From positions 4,333,501 through 4,397,500 of the forward strand of contig NC_134989.1 in NCBI RefSeq assembly GCF_050947335.1: DNA of 64,000 nucleotides, in the 5' to 3' direction. A model generated the notes under the pieces. That model did not search any database, was not told the DNA's origin, and worked only from the letters and a program-made list of their open reading frames with translations. The position numbers and the translations under genes were made by a program. Numbering within the stretch: the first letter of the stretch is position 1; each line of letters starts with the position of its first letter. Below, piece after piece: positions 47,689 to 60,640 of this stretch. This DNA comes from Megachile rotundata. Its lineage: Eukaryota; Arthropoda; Insecta; Hymenoptera; Megachilidae.

Positions 47689-48145
47689 AAGAAAGAAGGA
47701 AAGAAAGAAAAGAAGCCGAAAAAAATTTAAGAAGAAAAATTTAAAAATATAATAATTTAATTCGTAATTTTTAGGTTAAAAAGAGTACTTTATTACTTGC
47801 ATTGAAAAATAAAAAATTAGGAAAGTGGAAAATTAAAAAATTAAAAAAATTGATAGATGGGAACATTAAAAAATAAGAAATCAGCAAATCGAAGAATTTA
47901 TAAATTAACACATTGAAAGATTAAAAAATTGAAAAATTGAAAAATCGAAGAACTGAAAAAGGATATATTGAAATTGGATGAATTGAAGAATTGGAAAATA
48001 GAAAAGTGGAAAAAAGAATGAATTGAAGAATTGGGGAATTGAAAAATACAAAAATTTAAGAATCGAGAATCAAGCAATAAAAAAATCAAATAACTGCAAA
48101 ATTGAAAGATTAAAAAATCGAAAAATTACAAAAGTGAGTAATAAG
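47689..48145. repeat. Purine-rich cryptic repeats (GAAGAAAG, AATTGAAAAATTG)
   Basis: A GAAAGAAGGAAAG-type tract (47689-47716) leads into a long series of AATTGAAAAATTGAAGAATTG words with G and almost no C. The frames 47898-48089 (minus) and 48023-48229 (plus) are repeat translations. Confidence 0.7.
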
Positions 48146-48719
48146 AAAATAAAAAAATTTTTTTTTATTTTTTCCTGCCTTTTCTATTTTCTTTTTCTAT
48201 TTTCTAACTATTCAGATGAATTCACATGATACATAATTGAGTATCTTGTATGTAGCTATTCATATATATTAATGTACTTTATCATGTGTTTCGTACACTT
48301 ATCCTATAACGCGTATATTGTACTATAACTAATATTGCGCATTGCATGCTATACATTGTGCCGAGAATCCAGTTTAATACACACTCCAAAGTAAATTAGT
48401 TCATTTAGTAATTAGTGAAGTTGATGAGTTCAATTTAATTTTTGTTTATTTATCGACCAACATATATTGTGTCTTATGAGAATACGCAAATACTCTCAAT
48501 TATTAACAGGTCTGGTGGAGATCGTCATCTCCTATATCCCCTTTTTCGTTAGAACAACTTAATGCTCTACATTGCAAATATAATCATATGACATTTTAAG
48601 CATGGAATATAATCCTTTTTATTAACATTTGCATGTTATATATTCTGTTACAGCATTTTGTATGAATTTGGCGAAGACAAAACTTTATCCATGTGTTACG
48701 GCCGAAAATTCTTTTAATT
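48146..48719. other. AT-rich spacer, no feature seen
   Basis: T-rich run at 48155-48200, otherwise unremarkable. Confidence 0.4.
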
Positions 48720-49090
48720 TCATGCTATCAAATTTTCAAATTTTTCCTTTTTCTCATTTTAAAACTTTTTCTACATTTACAAGTTTCTATATTATAAATT
48801 CATAAAGACACAAAGTTACAAATTTACAAGTTTACAAATTCACAAATTCACAAATTCAGAAATTCACAAATTTACAGATTCTTCAACTTAAAAATTTGTA
48901 AATTTATATGCTTACAAATGTACAAATTTCAATTGGCTTAAATTTAAAGTTTGCACATTTTTCTGTTTAAAAATCTACAAACTTTCAATCTGCATAAATT
49001 TTCGAGTGTCCAATTTTCACAAACTTTCAATGTTTAAACATTTTCAAGTTCTTAATCTCCATAGGTAAATATTAAAATTATAACTTCACT
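48720..49090. repeat. Cryptic AAATTCAC-type repeats
   Basis: ACAAATTCACAAATTCACAA-type 8-bp units are clearest at about 48835-48880, with decayed versions to either side. The polarity is C-bearing, opposite to the block at 47689-48145. Confidence 0.7.
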
Positions 49091-49269
49091 AATCTACAAG
49101 TTATTTCTCAAATGTGCATATTCTTAAATTTATACTGAAAGCCAAATAAAAATAAATCTCTCATGATCTCAACTAGTATACTACAAATATTATATTTCTG
49201 AAAAGACAAATTGCGTAATTCTTTTGTATATTAAAATATGTATAACTGGAAATAACATATTAATACTTT

Positions 49270-49710
49270 TACTAATTGTTTCTTGACCACGATATCCAAC
49301 GAGTTTTTCTCGAGTCGGTTAAGTGATCTGTGGATCGCTAGTTCTATCCTAGCAAGGATACGGAGCACAGGCGGGTTTAGGCAAAGTCACGAAAATGTTG
49401 GTAAAATAAAGAAACACTCAGTTGAAACGTTCACACAGTTATTTAATAAACGATTGACACTCACGACGGACACTGGACGACGATAACGATAATAAGTAAC
49501 TAGGTTGAAAAAAACGCTATGGAAATTCGTTGAAACTTTGGAGAATATTGCTCACGCTGTGAATTCGCACAAGGTTCACACGGATAATGAATTTTAAAAT
49601 CAAACGGTAATCAAATTGAACCTTTATCCGGTCGATGGCGTGGCGGTAGGACTAATCCCGTGCGGGAGGGATAACAAGTTAGAAGTGCCTGGGTTCATTA
49701 TTATTTCGGA
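49270..49710 (-). mobile_element. Possible LTR-retrotransposon remnant
   Basis: On the minus strand the order is: an ATTAAATAACTGTG word (49437-49450), TTTCTTTATTTTACCAACA (about 49399-49417), then TTTTCGTGACTTTGCC (about 49383-49398). That arrangement resembles the end of an LTR followed by a primer-binding-site-like sequence. The block is GC-richer than its flanks and has clean borders. I found no second LTR, no protease or polymerase frame and no target duplication, so this may be unrelated unique DNA. Confidence 0.25.
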
Positions 49711-52700
49711 ACACTAATATTTAAACGCTATATCTATCATTTGCTATTTTATACATATATTCGTATGTAGTTAAATTATCTTTGTTTTTTATTATCATAA
49801 AAAATTTATTCTTCTTATCGGTACAACAGTTAATATATTATTTTTATATTTCAAAAATATTCGAACATTTAATTTTTCATTTTTATGAACAATTTTGTTC
49901 ATATAAAATACGTGTACAATGATACAAAAATTAAAAAAATATCAATACTTTGGCAGATAGTTTAGGTTAATTACAGTTAATTTTACCTAATTACATGTCA
50001 TAATCAATTGCACTATGTACTGCAATTTTTCATAAATAATTTGGCGAGTTGTATATACAGCGTAACTGACAGATCTGAATATTAATAAAAATCACCGTAA
50101 ATGTAAAAAATCAACGTTATATGAAATGATTAATAGAAGATGCAGTTTTTATCATCTCTTCTTTTTATTCAGACAGTGTTTTGTCTGATATATACGTTGA
50201 CATTTTCGCTTGAGTCGCATACGATAATTGATGCGGACACAGATTGAGCGATTCTTGGAAATTATTTACGTCCAAAATGATTTAGAGCTCGAAAGTCGGA
50301 TCCCCAGGACAGAACGTGTGGCCTGACAGCTGGAAAAAGCGAATACATTATAGAAAGTTCGATGTTTTACCCGGAACTTCGAGCCATCTGTCGTTTTTGC
50401 ATGACTGCTGCACTGCACAAGTTAGTTGCGAACTTCGTACGACCCGAAAAAGTGAGTTCCTACGATGTTCGAAATAAGTTACGAAGGGGACCTCGGGAAA
50501 CAGTTTAATAAAACTTCTTTGGCACTAATTCCTCCCCCAGTGTTATCAAAACTGTTGCTACCATTGTCTCGTGTATGTGTGCTCGTTCCAACAACGAAAC
50601 TGAATAAAAGAACTATGCAAGTTCGCGTAACTTGTTTAATTTGTGCGGCTGTTACACATTTTTTACTTCCATTAACAATCAAAACGTACGAATAAATGAG
50701 CAAAATATGGTCGCTTGTGTCTTCTATTTTTCTCTTGTTTATTTACGAATCTCGATATAAGATCTTATTTTCTTAACGGTAGTATTCGCTTCGTTTACTT
50801 TTGATCAGGTTAAACTGATTAGATCAAAGTTCTCGATAGAAATAACAGAACGAGAATGCAAAAAAAGAAATGGTAGTTAATGCACACGTAATCTACAATC
50901 GAAGCCGAGCAAATGGCGTATAGGTGCATTAATCCGCCATAATCTCGAAAACTTCGATGCCTCGTACTTTACGACGTCGACCCGAATAGCTCTTTATCCC
51001 CCGAAATCTCTCGAATCGGTTCGATCCTATCGGAATACAATTTATACGATGACGACGGCGCGGCAGGAATTGAAATCGAGATTTAGGTTTCGTGGCTCGA
51101 ATTCGAATATTAAAAATCATTGATTCAACTCGCTGTTGTTTCCATACTCGTGTACCTACCTTTCATTTGTTTCTGTCGCTATCGATTATGATATGAGCAA
51201 GTTGCAAATGTTGATTAAACATGGAACATAAATTTCTATCGAAACATGATTTATAAGTGAAAACTCTGTTACTGTTTACAAGGAAATTATCAAATATTTC
51301 TGCAAATATTCTTTTAACTTATTTGTCATATAGGAAACTTACAGTTTATAAATTTTTTTATTTATTTTTAAAAATTCCTAACGAAGCAAATTATAAGTGA
51401 ATTATTTGTAGGTAAAAGTTTAGAAATTTTTTTAAGGTTTAATCAAAGTTTATTTGTTGCAAAGTATATATGTGTCGAACATTTTTCTAATAAGAGGACT
51501 TTGTTCTAAATATCTTAAATATGTTATTAACATATGTATAGCAAATCACACACATTACAAATAATAATTGTATACATATATAATAAATATGTATACATAT
51601 ATGTATATATGTGTATATACATGTATACATATATGGATTGACAAAATATATAAGATGTTTAATATCACATATCTGTATTGCAGTAATAAGTTACATATGC
51701 TACTCTGTTATTATAGTATGCACATCCACTAGTAAGCACATAAGTACATACGGTTAATAAATACATATGTATATTGTAGGGAGTGTAACATAGTTGTAAG
51801 TAAACATACATTGTATTATAGTTAGAATAACGTATTTCGTGAAGTAAAGTAGTAACGATTTTTGCGTGTTCAACGGAATTTTGCGTCGAAGCGATCGTCG
51901 TTTGTTTCTTGGACGTGTCGAAACCTGCACGCGTGCTCGTGGCAGAATTTCGTTAGACGCCGCGACGTATAGATGTGCAAGTATCACAGCAAATCTCTAT
52001 TGCACTTAAAGTTACATTTACAATAAAACCTATAATATTATGAATATTGATTTTCACTGTAGCTAATTAACGTGTTAAACAAGTTGCTATAATTAATGTA
52101 AAAAATATATTGATAGGTGAGGATAGTCTGATTCAGTTTTGTTAAAATCGTTCGCTCGTATCCATTCCGTGTCACGATTACCCTTATTAGCCATTATCCA
52201 ATTGATAATCATTAACTCCCGATAACTAAACAGTGGAATGCCTCTCGCAGTGCTATCGATCGGCTCATGGCTGCTGTAAATTCAATATCCCCAGACCCGT
52301 GCAGCGAATGATTAAATGCACACGAGCGGAAGCGTTGTTATCGTGCTAAAAACACCCAACAATTCTTCTCTTTAATCCGTTGCCTTATAACATCCAGTTT
52401 CACAGCACAAGTTACAGCTTTCAACATGACAAAATATATCGTTTGTCCTGTCGTAATGGCCGACACGAAATTTTAGCGAATTGAAAAACTAGATGATGCG
52501 TAAAAACTACATGGTGCACTTTATTGGTGCGTAAAGTTTCGTTGTAATTATTAAAGATTGAAGTTTCATTGAATTAAAGGTTAAAATATTATTATAATAT
52601 ATATTTTATAATGTACGTTGTTTGAAATAAGTTTAAATAAGTTAAATAAGTTAATAAGTCAATTTGTGATAATGCCTTGTTGTTTGAATACTCTGATTTG

Positions 52701-53294
52701 TGTTACTTAAAAAAATAGTTAATTTTGTCAGAATTTATTATTCAACTGAATGATTATTTAGGCTCCATATTAAATTTATGTACTTAAGAAATTTAATGTG
52801 GTAAATTATAATGATTGCAGGAATTTAAATATAATATTTAACTAATCAGGTATTTGGAGAAATACTAAAAAGTTAGGACTGAGTTTTAAAAATAAGGATA
52901 TTATTTTATTTTTTTATATTGATAGCAATAATTTACCAGTTTTACTACTTCTTATTGGATAAATATGTAATTGTTGTAAATTGGTATATTGAGATCTAGG
53001 TTAGGTTATGTGACAAACTTATGTAGATTAACTATTATATTTTTATTTTATCATGAATTCTTATTTATACACATATAGTAAATATGAATACGGCGAAACT
53101 CACATGACAAAAAATGAATATGAACATTGTGATATTACATAGGTTTGTAGATCTAAACAAATAGTATAAATTTTATTTCAAACATTTTATAATATCTCCT
53201 ATCATTCACAATTCATAATCAGTTACTTAGACTGCATCAAAGCAAACAATAATTTTTGAAAATAAAAAAGAACATCAATGATCTACGATTATAT
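49711..53294. other. AT-rich DNA with three GC-richer patches, no gene seen
   Basis: Patches at 50270-50660, 50880-51120 and 51840-51990 have short frames open on both strands (for example 50465-50695 plus against 50479-50703 minus) and no recognisable product. A TATACATATATGTATA-type dinucleotide-rich tract lies at about 51570-51640. The interval 52560-53230 is nearly pure A/T. Confidence 0.5.
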
Positions 53295-53369
53295 TCTCAG
53301 ATAAGTTTAATGAACAATGGTGCAAAGTTTCATCAAAATCGGCGTGCATCAATCATCGAGGTTCCCTTG
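53295..53369 (-). mobile_element. Solo end related to the family A MITEs
   Basis: Read on the minus strand the end is CAAGGGAACCTCGATGATTG followed by CACGCCGATTTTGATGAAAC. That matches the CAAGG...CACRCCGATTTTAATGAAACTT layout of the terminal repeat at 4461-4510. No opposite end was found, so the element is truncated or its other arm is unrecognisable. Confidence 0.5.
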
Positions 53370-56049
53370 TAAGGTTTTCATCAATCAGAATTTTGAGAAA
53401 TATACATGTACAAATTTGCTATTGAAAATCACTGGTCGTGTAAATGTTTCCTAGACCGACGATTCATCGCGTTGCAGTTCATGTTTCAATTACCGACTGG
53501 GTTAGGTTTATCGAGGTGTGAGGCTATTTCGACGCCGTTGGTCGAAATTAATCGGAGAGTCGGTTCTGACCCGGAACAGCTTGAATTCTGCGAACGTGGT
53601 CACCATAGGAAGACGTTGGCAATTGCTGATGTAATTCCGACAGCTGCGATTAACCGTTCCCTGTATTTGCCTGCAAAAATTACGTTGTTAATTCAAAAAG
53701 ACATTCATATATCTCAATAAAGCATATAATACATTGATCATAATAGAACGTATCATAATAGTACATTCACATCACAATAAAGCATATAAATGTATTATGA
53801 CATCACACAATTCACAGTGCATTGTAGAAAATCTTCAGTCAAAGTCCTGTAATAGTCAACAAGGTTAGGTCGATTATCCGCCATTCTTCACCGAAATCCG
53901 TACCGCGACATTTAACTTGTAAAGCATACCTTAACTACAAGATACAAATTGTATAAATAATAAATCTTTATCTATTTCTCATGTATTAATATTTACGTGT
54001 ATACTATTTCTAAATGATATTTATTTTGCATGTCGTCAGAATATGTATAAGTACTTTGTTCAGTATATTTTTGTTTGTAAAACAGCAATACAGTGATTTT
54101 TTAAATATTAACATGGTTAATAATTTTGTATGTCGAGAGTAACATTCATTCTCCTGTCTTATTTTATGAATATTCAGTTATTTTGTTAAACAGGAGTTCG
54201 AGCTTCGAATATTGATTCGCTGTTGAATATTTCATAAATAATCATGAATCCTCGGAATTCGTTTATACTGATAAAATAGAATCGTTGATAAGCACGAATA
54301 AAAGTCACAGGCAGTACGGTGTTACAATATTTATGTTTTCATCACTTTTTAAAATAAATTCACTGCATTCTTGTAAAATACTACAAAGATGTTTAATACG
54401 GCGTAATTAATGGGTGCAATTAAGTAAAGGCAGTTTAATTAATGGGTACAAGTAGGTATAACCTAATTAGTAGGTATAAGTAAGTAGAAGTAATTAGCGG
54501 AAATGATTTATACTTTATTAGACAAACTGTTAATAAAATTTATCTATTTTCTGAAAATACATATTTACGCGTAATATACATTGATCGTTTCTAATTTTAT
54601 CATTAAAAAGACGAACGTACCCTATTTTTAATATAATTAAGCACTAATTGCAGCTGTAAAAGGACGAGAGAAACAGTATCGGTTGAGAATTTCTTGATTA
54701 ATGTGTCGCACGACAAAGCAGGTTGTAAATGATAATACAAGAGCAAAAAAGAGAATGTGGAAGAGGTAATGGAGGTTAATGAAGAGTGTCTAGAAATAAA
54801 AGATCGAAATGTTGCGCTTTAAAAAATATGAGGAAGTTAATTAAATAAGCAATAATTAAATTATGCAAAATATTTATATACTCTCAATATCAATTCTTCT
54901 TTTATTATTATTAAAACAATAAATGCTAAATTATTTATTTTCTCAACCCTTTGTTGCATTATTTTTTGAAGATGGTATTTTTGTAATTAATTACATTAAC
55001 GAAAACATTTTTTTATCCTTCATAACTACAATTTCGTCTTTTGCTTCAAAATATTACAAATTTATAATGCTATATTGTTTTTCTGTAAATAATTCACATT
55101 TAATACAAGACTTTAACAGAAAATATTGGTTATTTTATTATGAATATAACTCATGAGACGTTACCTGTACGAACATTTACGTGCACAATTTACTCATTTA
55201 CATACATGCATCTACGTATATAAAATTCAGCAATTTTAGTTTATTTGAAATGTGAGTGTTTAGTTTATTTGATTTATGAGCGTTAAAATGATGCTATAAT
55301 ATCATTTATATAAAAACAAAAAAAAACATCTGTTTACAACTCGTGATCGAAAAAACATGTTTTACCATTTCAACTGCATTATGATAAAAAGAGTCCAATA
55401 ATTTTGTTAGAGAACTAAATTCAAATCAATGTATTTCAAATTTAATTTATTGGTAAACAACTAATCCTAGTCTAGATCTTAATATTAATAAAATGTAACC
55501 AGCATAATGCAGTACTTGAAGTAACCTGCTACTAAAGCGGGTGGAAAGTCCATGAACAAAATTTCGTTTAGAATTTTTATTGATTAATTGTTAAACAAGA
55601 GTGAAGAAAGAGAAATGGGGATTGAGTGGAATATTGGAGAGAGGTTTTTTGAAACTAGGAATTTATGAATTCTTGAAGGATATAATATTAGTAACAGGAA
55701 AGGTTAGAGACCTACACTATGCCAGTAAGTCGTGCTAGTAGCACAAGCCAATAGGTTAGAAAAAGAAAGCAAGAAAGGAAGGAACCATTTCCTCTTTCTA
55801 ACGACAGACTTGATATAGGCAAAGTAAGACATGCAAAAATTCGACTACATACTGGCCCTTGCTACTAGACTTGCTGAAAAATGGGGCCTCAAGGACAAAG
55901 AAAAGAAAAGGGCACGACCAAAAAAAAATGATGTGGTAAATACATAATTAGGACCTCCAACAATTTTGTATGCCTCAAAGTACAGTTTAGCCTTTGATAA
56001 GTTCCATTGATATTCAAAATTAAAAAGAAATTCGTTACGCACGGTTCAC
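53370..56049. other. AT-rich DNA, no supported gene
   Basis: A 104-codon plus frame (53406-53720) sits in a slightly GC-richer patch next to the MITE end. I recognise no domain in it, and its tail is plainly AT-rich filler. From 53730 to 55700 the DNA is A/T-dominated. At 55700-56040 there are short palindromic words such as GTGCTAGTAGCAC (55732-55744) but no gene. Confidence 0.45.
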
Positions 56050-56560
56050 GGTTAAGTTTCGTTGGCAGCGTCGGTGTGAAAATAATAGCGCATTATCGCA
56101 CGATCTTCGAGTACCGATCTTCGGGTTCTACACCATGAACGGAAACGATGCAACAGTGAACTCGACACGCGGCAGAGGAAACGCCAAGCTAGCATCGTGA
56201 TTTCGGTTTGGAAGCATTGGTCGAGCAGTTCCGGAGCGGAAGTGGAAGTCCAGCGACTCCGGCCCCCTCGCCGATAGACTTCATTACACACCCGTGGCAT
56301 ATTGCTAGCCCCGCAATTCTGCCACGAGGACTCCGTATCCGCCGCTATTATTTGTTGTCCTCAAAGTTCCAGCTGCACCAGCACCCGACCGTCCGTCTCT
56401 TCTGTGTATTTTCTCGTCGACCGTTCTGCGGCCATGTTTCACCGGCTTTTGTCAACGTAACGTCGTCTATCTCGCGGTTCGCGTCAACCAAAACCTTGTT
56501 GCACGCGATGTTTCAAAATTTTCGCCGTTTTCCACGGTTCTTTTGATCGTGTTCGTGTAC
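56050..56560. promoter_or_regulatory. GC-rich island, candidate promoter or conserved noncoding block
   Basis: Composition changes abruptly to GC- and CpG-rich. A plus frame (56208-56546, 112 codons, non-ATG start) overlaps a minus frame (56052-56300), with no motifs in either. I could not find a convincing splice donor at either edge. A promoter role is only a possibility. Confidence 0.25.
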
Positions 56561-57959
56561 TTTGTGCTGCTCTGCGCAGCGACCGTTCAAAATTGTTGCT
56601 GTTTGTAACACTACGGTAATTCATATTTGCCGCTTATTTCTCTTTTCTCTTTTGTTTGCGTTTGTTCTTTGTTTGTTTTACCATCTTTTTTGGATTTATT
56701 GCAACGCTAAAATGTTTTGGCAAGAAGCGGAAAATTTGATCACGGTTTTGTATTTTTATATTATAGTAGTTGTTGTTTTATATTTTATTTGTATCTCATT
56801 AATTACACTGTTCAACACAAATTTTGTTTTCTAATGCCCATTAGGTGATCCTTGTAGAGTTTCTCGTCCTGAACAAGAATCCGAAAACCGAATTGCTCTA
56901 TCACCCTCAGTTTTTGAAAAACACGAGCTTTTGTAAAAACACGTGTTTTGGGTAGAAAATGCGATATTGCGAGGAAACTAAAAAAGCTAGGACATTCAAA
57001 TTAATTTTAAAAGATAGAGAAGAGTGTCCCGAATAAATTGGTATATATAATTGTTATATTGCATAATTCTAAATAGGTGTAAATATTCATGAAAGTTTAA
57101 AAAACGGCTGTTGTACGCATTTCCTATATACTATTTTTGCATTTTTAGAAAAAGTTATTTATGTAGCGCGAATTCGCTATACAGTATCGAATTCTATAGA
57201 CATTTCTGATGAAGAAACTATGTGGAGTAAATGTTGTAGCTGTATGCAATTCCAGAAAATCGAAAAAATATCTGCCGGGAGTACGTGCGCGGTGTTTTGC
57301 CACCAGGCGGCCATAGCTCGCTCTCCTCGCCAAGTCAGTGCCGTGGCTACGCGCAATCAGCATCAATGATGGGGCTTAGTATACATTCACTTTTTATATT
57401 AACAATGTTTAATTTTTTTTAGTATTATTATTTCATAATTATTATTATTCATATTTTGTTATTATTCGTTATTATTTCTAGCTACCAACGATACAATTAT
57501 AAAATATTATAACTCAAAATTTTAAAATCAAATGATTGAAGACAGTTTTGAAATCTGTTTATAATATAGAAAAACTTTCTATTGTATACATTTTATTTTT
57601 TCTATATAGCATTATATAGATATAGGAATAAAGGGGTCTAAGAATTTAAAGATATAGATATCTAGGTTATGGATTTCGTGAGGTCAGAGGATTTTAAATT
57701 CTCTATATTTCAATATTTTCAAATTGATAAATTAGCAAATATCTAATTAACTGTTTTCCTAACTTGTGAAATTTCTTAATTCCGACATTACCACTTTCCT
57801 ATGTTCAAAAATGTGAAAAGATTTATATACATCAAATACATTAAGATTTGTAAATTTGGGAATATATAATACTGAAATATTTGTATTTCCAGAATATCTG
57901 AAGTCTTAATCCCTAAAGTCTCGACGCTTTTTCGCCGGTAAACATCACTGTAATATCAA
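56561..57959. other. AT-rich DNA with a possible old dispersed repeat
   Basis: The stretch 56840-57370 has the uneven composition typical of an old transposon (AAACACGAGCTTTTGT and AAACACGTGTTTTGGG words at 56920-56953), but no terminal repeats were found. The hydrophobic frame 56562-56834 is a T-rich artefact. A/T simple sequence dominates 57400-57900. Confidence 0.4.
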
Positions 57960-58620
57960 GCAATCGCGACTCAACATTTCTCTTCAATTCCAAGAGAAAA
58001 CGATGCAACTGAATAAACGACGCAAACCAAGTCTCTTAAATCGCGAATCGCAATTTCCACCGATTCAATGACGGATTTCACTTTAAGATCGGCGAAATGT
58101 CGGGAAACATTGCGGTTGTTCGTTATGCAAAGGGCTCCCAGACGTTGTCTCAGGGCCGCGATGGAGGCAGAAAGAGACGGATTCACGAAAAGGGGAACGA
58201 GAAACGGGCGATGGGTGAACTGCTTCGGACGCTAATGGCTTTCCCAGTGCAAACGCCTATATTCAAGCAAGTCGGAGAGGGATGTTAGTTATGTCGGGCC
58301 GGAACAACCTGCAGAATTATACCTACCTAGATCCCCTATTCTCTTTCCCCGTCTGCCGACCGGGAGCACGTAAATGCTGGGTTTCGCGTACGTGTTCTGT
58401 ACCACTGGGATTTTCCTACGAATCGAGATACGAACTCGTTCGAGAGCCAACGATCTTGGATTTTCGAGAGAAGCGAAATATCTCGTCCCTGGTCCACGAC
58501 CGGGTCTGCTGTTTAATTCTTCAGCTAATTCTTCCGGCTGCTTTATCGTTTCTGCAGGCGTCCAGATCAATGTTATAAACCGCTGGTATGTAGGGATTTT
58601 GCATTTAAGGGGCATATCTA
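57960..58620. other. GC-rich island without a supported gene
   Basis: This is open in several overlapping frames (plus 58282-58578, plus 58374-58739, minus 58289-58615, minus 57971-58186). The overlap in three phases and the lack of motifs argue against coding. It may be a conserved regulatory block. Confidence 0.35.
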
Positions 58621-60079
58621 GGGATTTGGTAGTTGTCCGGCCGCTTATATATTTCTTTTATTCTTTAGTATATATTTGGATGAAATATTTAACCATTCGT
58701 TGTGATGAATTAACGTATGGAAATTTTTACCGAACGTAGCTTCTGGAACAACCCGATTTGCATTTGCTCGTTTATCTTTGTCTGTACCATATTACAGGTT
58801 GCAATTATGGATTTTTTGAGTTAATATTTAGGTAGTCTCTTGAGACACCATAAATTTGGTGTATAGACATTGGCAGCGATCTGACGGCAGTTAAAAACTC
58901 TATAACTCATTGTTGACAGCAATACGCGGTCATAATTAACGTCACATGTCATTAAATAACAATACTCATATCTGATATCGTTTTGTATAGCCTCAGGTAC
59001 GTTCAATCGAAACAACTTTAAAATCCCTACATCTCATTTGTATTTTACTTATATGTTTACGATAGGTATTCGAAGTTTGAAATACACATTCGAATTCGTG
59101 TGAGGCATCTGATTTGTAGACTCAGTAATGTGTTTCAAATGTATTATAGGTACATAAACTACGTACTTTGTTATTAACGAAATTCATGGTGTACGTATTT
59201 CAGCATTTAGCATATAATTATAATTTATTTGGTTATTTGTTCAGATATTTATTTCTCTTTTTCATTTGACTTATTTATTTCTCGATTTTGTTAACTCGAT
59301 TATTTGAGTCATTTATGTTATATAACATACTTAATAAATTAATTTATTTTATACAAGAATGTAAAATTTCTATATGTTATAAATTATTTCAAATAATTCA
59401 AATAACTGTTTCTAATAATATCATGCAAAAATAAAAAAATAAAGTACTATTTTTACTACATCGAAACTATATTTTCATTGAATATCTTAAAAATCTACTT
59501 AATTTATTATTTATATAAACAGTGCACAATAGTATACTTAAGATTCGAATACTATTTAATTTTCTGCTTAATTGAATTTAAAAATGTAGATAATATTAAC
59601 ATGTGTGTTGACTTTAGTGTTCCTGAATGCTGCACAAGCAAATTTCACGCACATCCAAAGCATACGGGTATTACGTTAACTTCAACTAAACTATATCTCG
59701 ACGAAGCAACTCGTCGAGACTTCCGGTGTACAGCAACAGGAAGAAGCATCCGTTTAAACGGGTAGACACCAAGCACAGAAGCTTATGTTAGCGCTGAAGA
59801 AGGACGGACAAGGTTGAAGAGAGTCTGGGATGAATCTGTTCGTGTCGTGCATCGAGATTCTGTTTAATCGCCCTTCAGACGTTGCTCATCCTGTTCTTGT
59901 ACATTACACGTGCGCATTACACGTGCACACGTGCGTTCATGATCGCATATAGAACGATTTTTCGTCGGTCGATGAAAGTTTAATCTTTTCATTACGGAGA
60001 TTGAATTCACTGAGCAGGTTACGCTTCCATTTTGTTAAAGACGTTTATGTCTTAACGATTTATAGGTTGGTGATGTAGC
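58621..60079. other. AT-rich DNA, then a GC-richer patch with E-boxes
   Basis: The interval 58621-59600 is A/T-dominated. At 59640-60010 GC rises. A perfect 8-bp-arm hairpin CTCGACGA...TCGTCGAG lies at 59697-59718. The plus frame 59478-59765 is unrecognised. Confidence 0.45.
59907..59933. promoter_or_regulatory. Cluster of three CACGTG E-boxes
   Basis: CACGTG occurs at 59907-59912, 59920-59925 and 59928-59933, spaced 13 and 8 bp start to start. The first two share the longer word CATTACACGTGC. CACGTG is the canonical site for bHLH factors such as CLK/CYC, MAX/MYC and MITF. Binding here is inference. Confidence 0.45.
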
Positions 60080-60640
60080 AAGATTTCAGGAATGTATTAA
60101 CTTGAGGATTTACGGATTTAGGGATTAGATAATTTAGGGATGTAAGAGATTTAGATGTGTGAGGATTCAAGGATATGGTGATTTAGGGATCGGGTGATTT
60201 AGGGTTGTGCTGATTTAGGCATATGGGGATTTAGTGATGTAAGGATTTAAAGATGTAAGAAAAGGCATATAGGAATTTGGGAATTTAAGGACTGAATATT
60301 TTAGAGATTTACATATTTAGGGATTTAGATGTTTTTATTGATTCAAAGATATTTAGATTTATGGGTTTGGGATTTAGGATTTAAGGTATTTGAGACTTGG
60401 TGACATGGTAATTTTGAGATTTAGGAATATGGAGACTAAGAAATGAGTACATGTTGTCATTTAAAGATCTATGAATTGAATATTGTGAGACTTGAGATTT
60501 GGGAATTTAGGTATTTGGATGTTTACAAAGGACATTTAGAAATGTCAAAAATTTTAAGATTTGAAAACTCAGAATCTTGAAAATTTAAGAAATTAATAGC
60601 TAAAAAGTTTGAAAACAGAATTCCCAAGGTATTAAAATTA
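60080..60640. repeat. Cryptic GATTTAGGGATT-type repeats
   Basis: The plus strand carries repeated words such as GATTTAGGGAT, GATTTAGGGTTGTG and GGGAATTTAGG with a loose 10-15 bp rhythm. It is G-bearing and nearly C-free, the complement of the AAATCCC-type blocks elsewhere. It is not a telomere: TTAGGGA words are irregularly spaced and the insect repeat would be TTAGG. Confidence 0.7.

Noticed and set aside
53406..53720. 104-codon plus frame
   Set aside because: No domain, signal or splice context recognised; it borders a MITE end and ends in AT-rich filler.
57971..58739. Frames of 63-121 codons in several phases
   Set aside because: Composition-driven overlap with no motif.
60080..60640. 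TTTAGGG-like words suggesting telomeric DNA
   Set aside because: Spacing is irregular and the motif belongs to the A/T cryptic repeats; insects use TTAGG.
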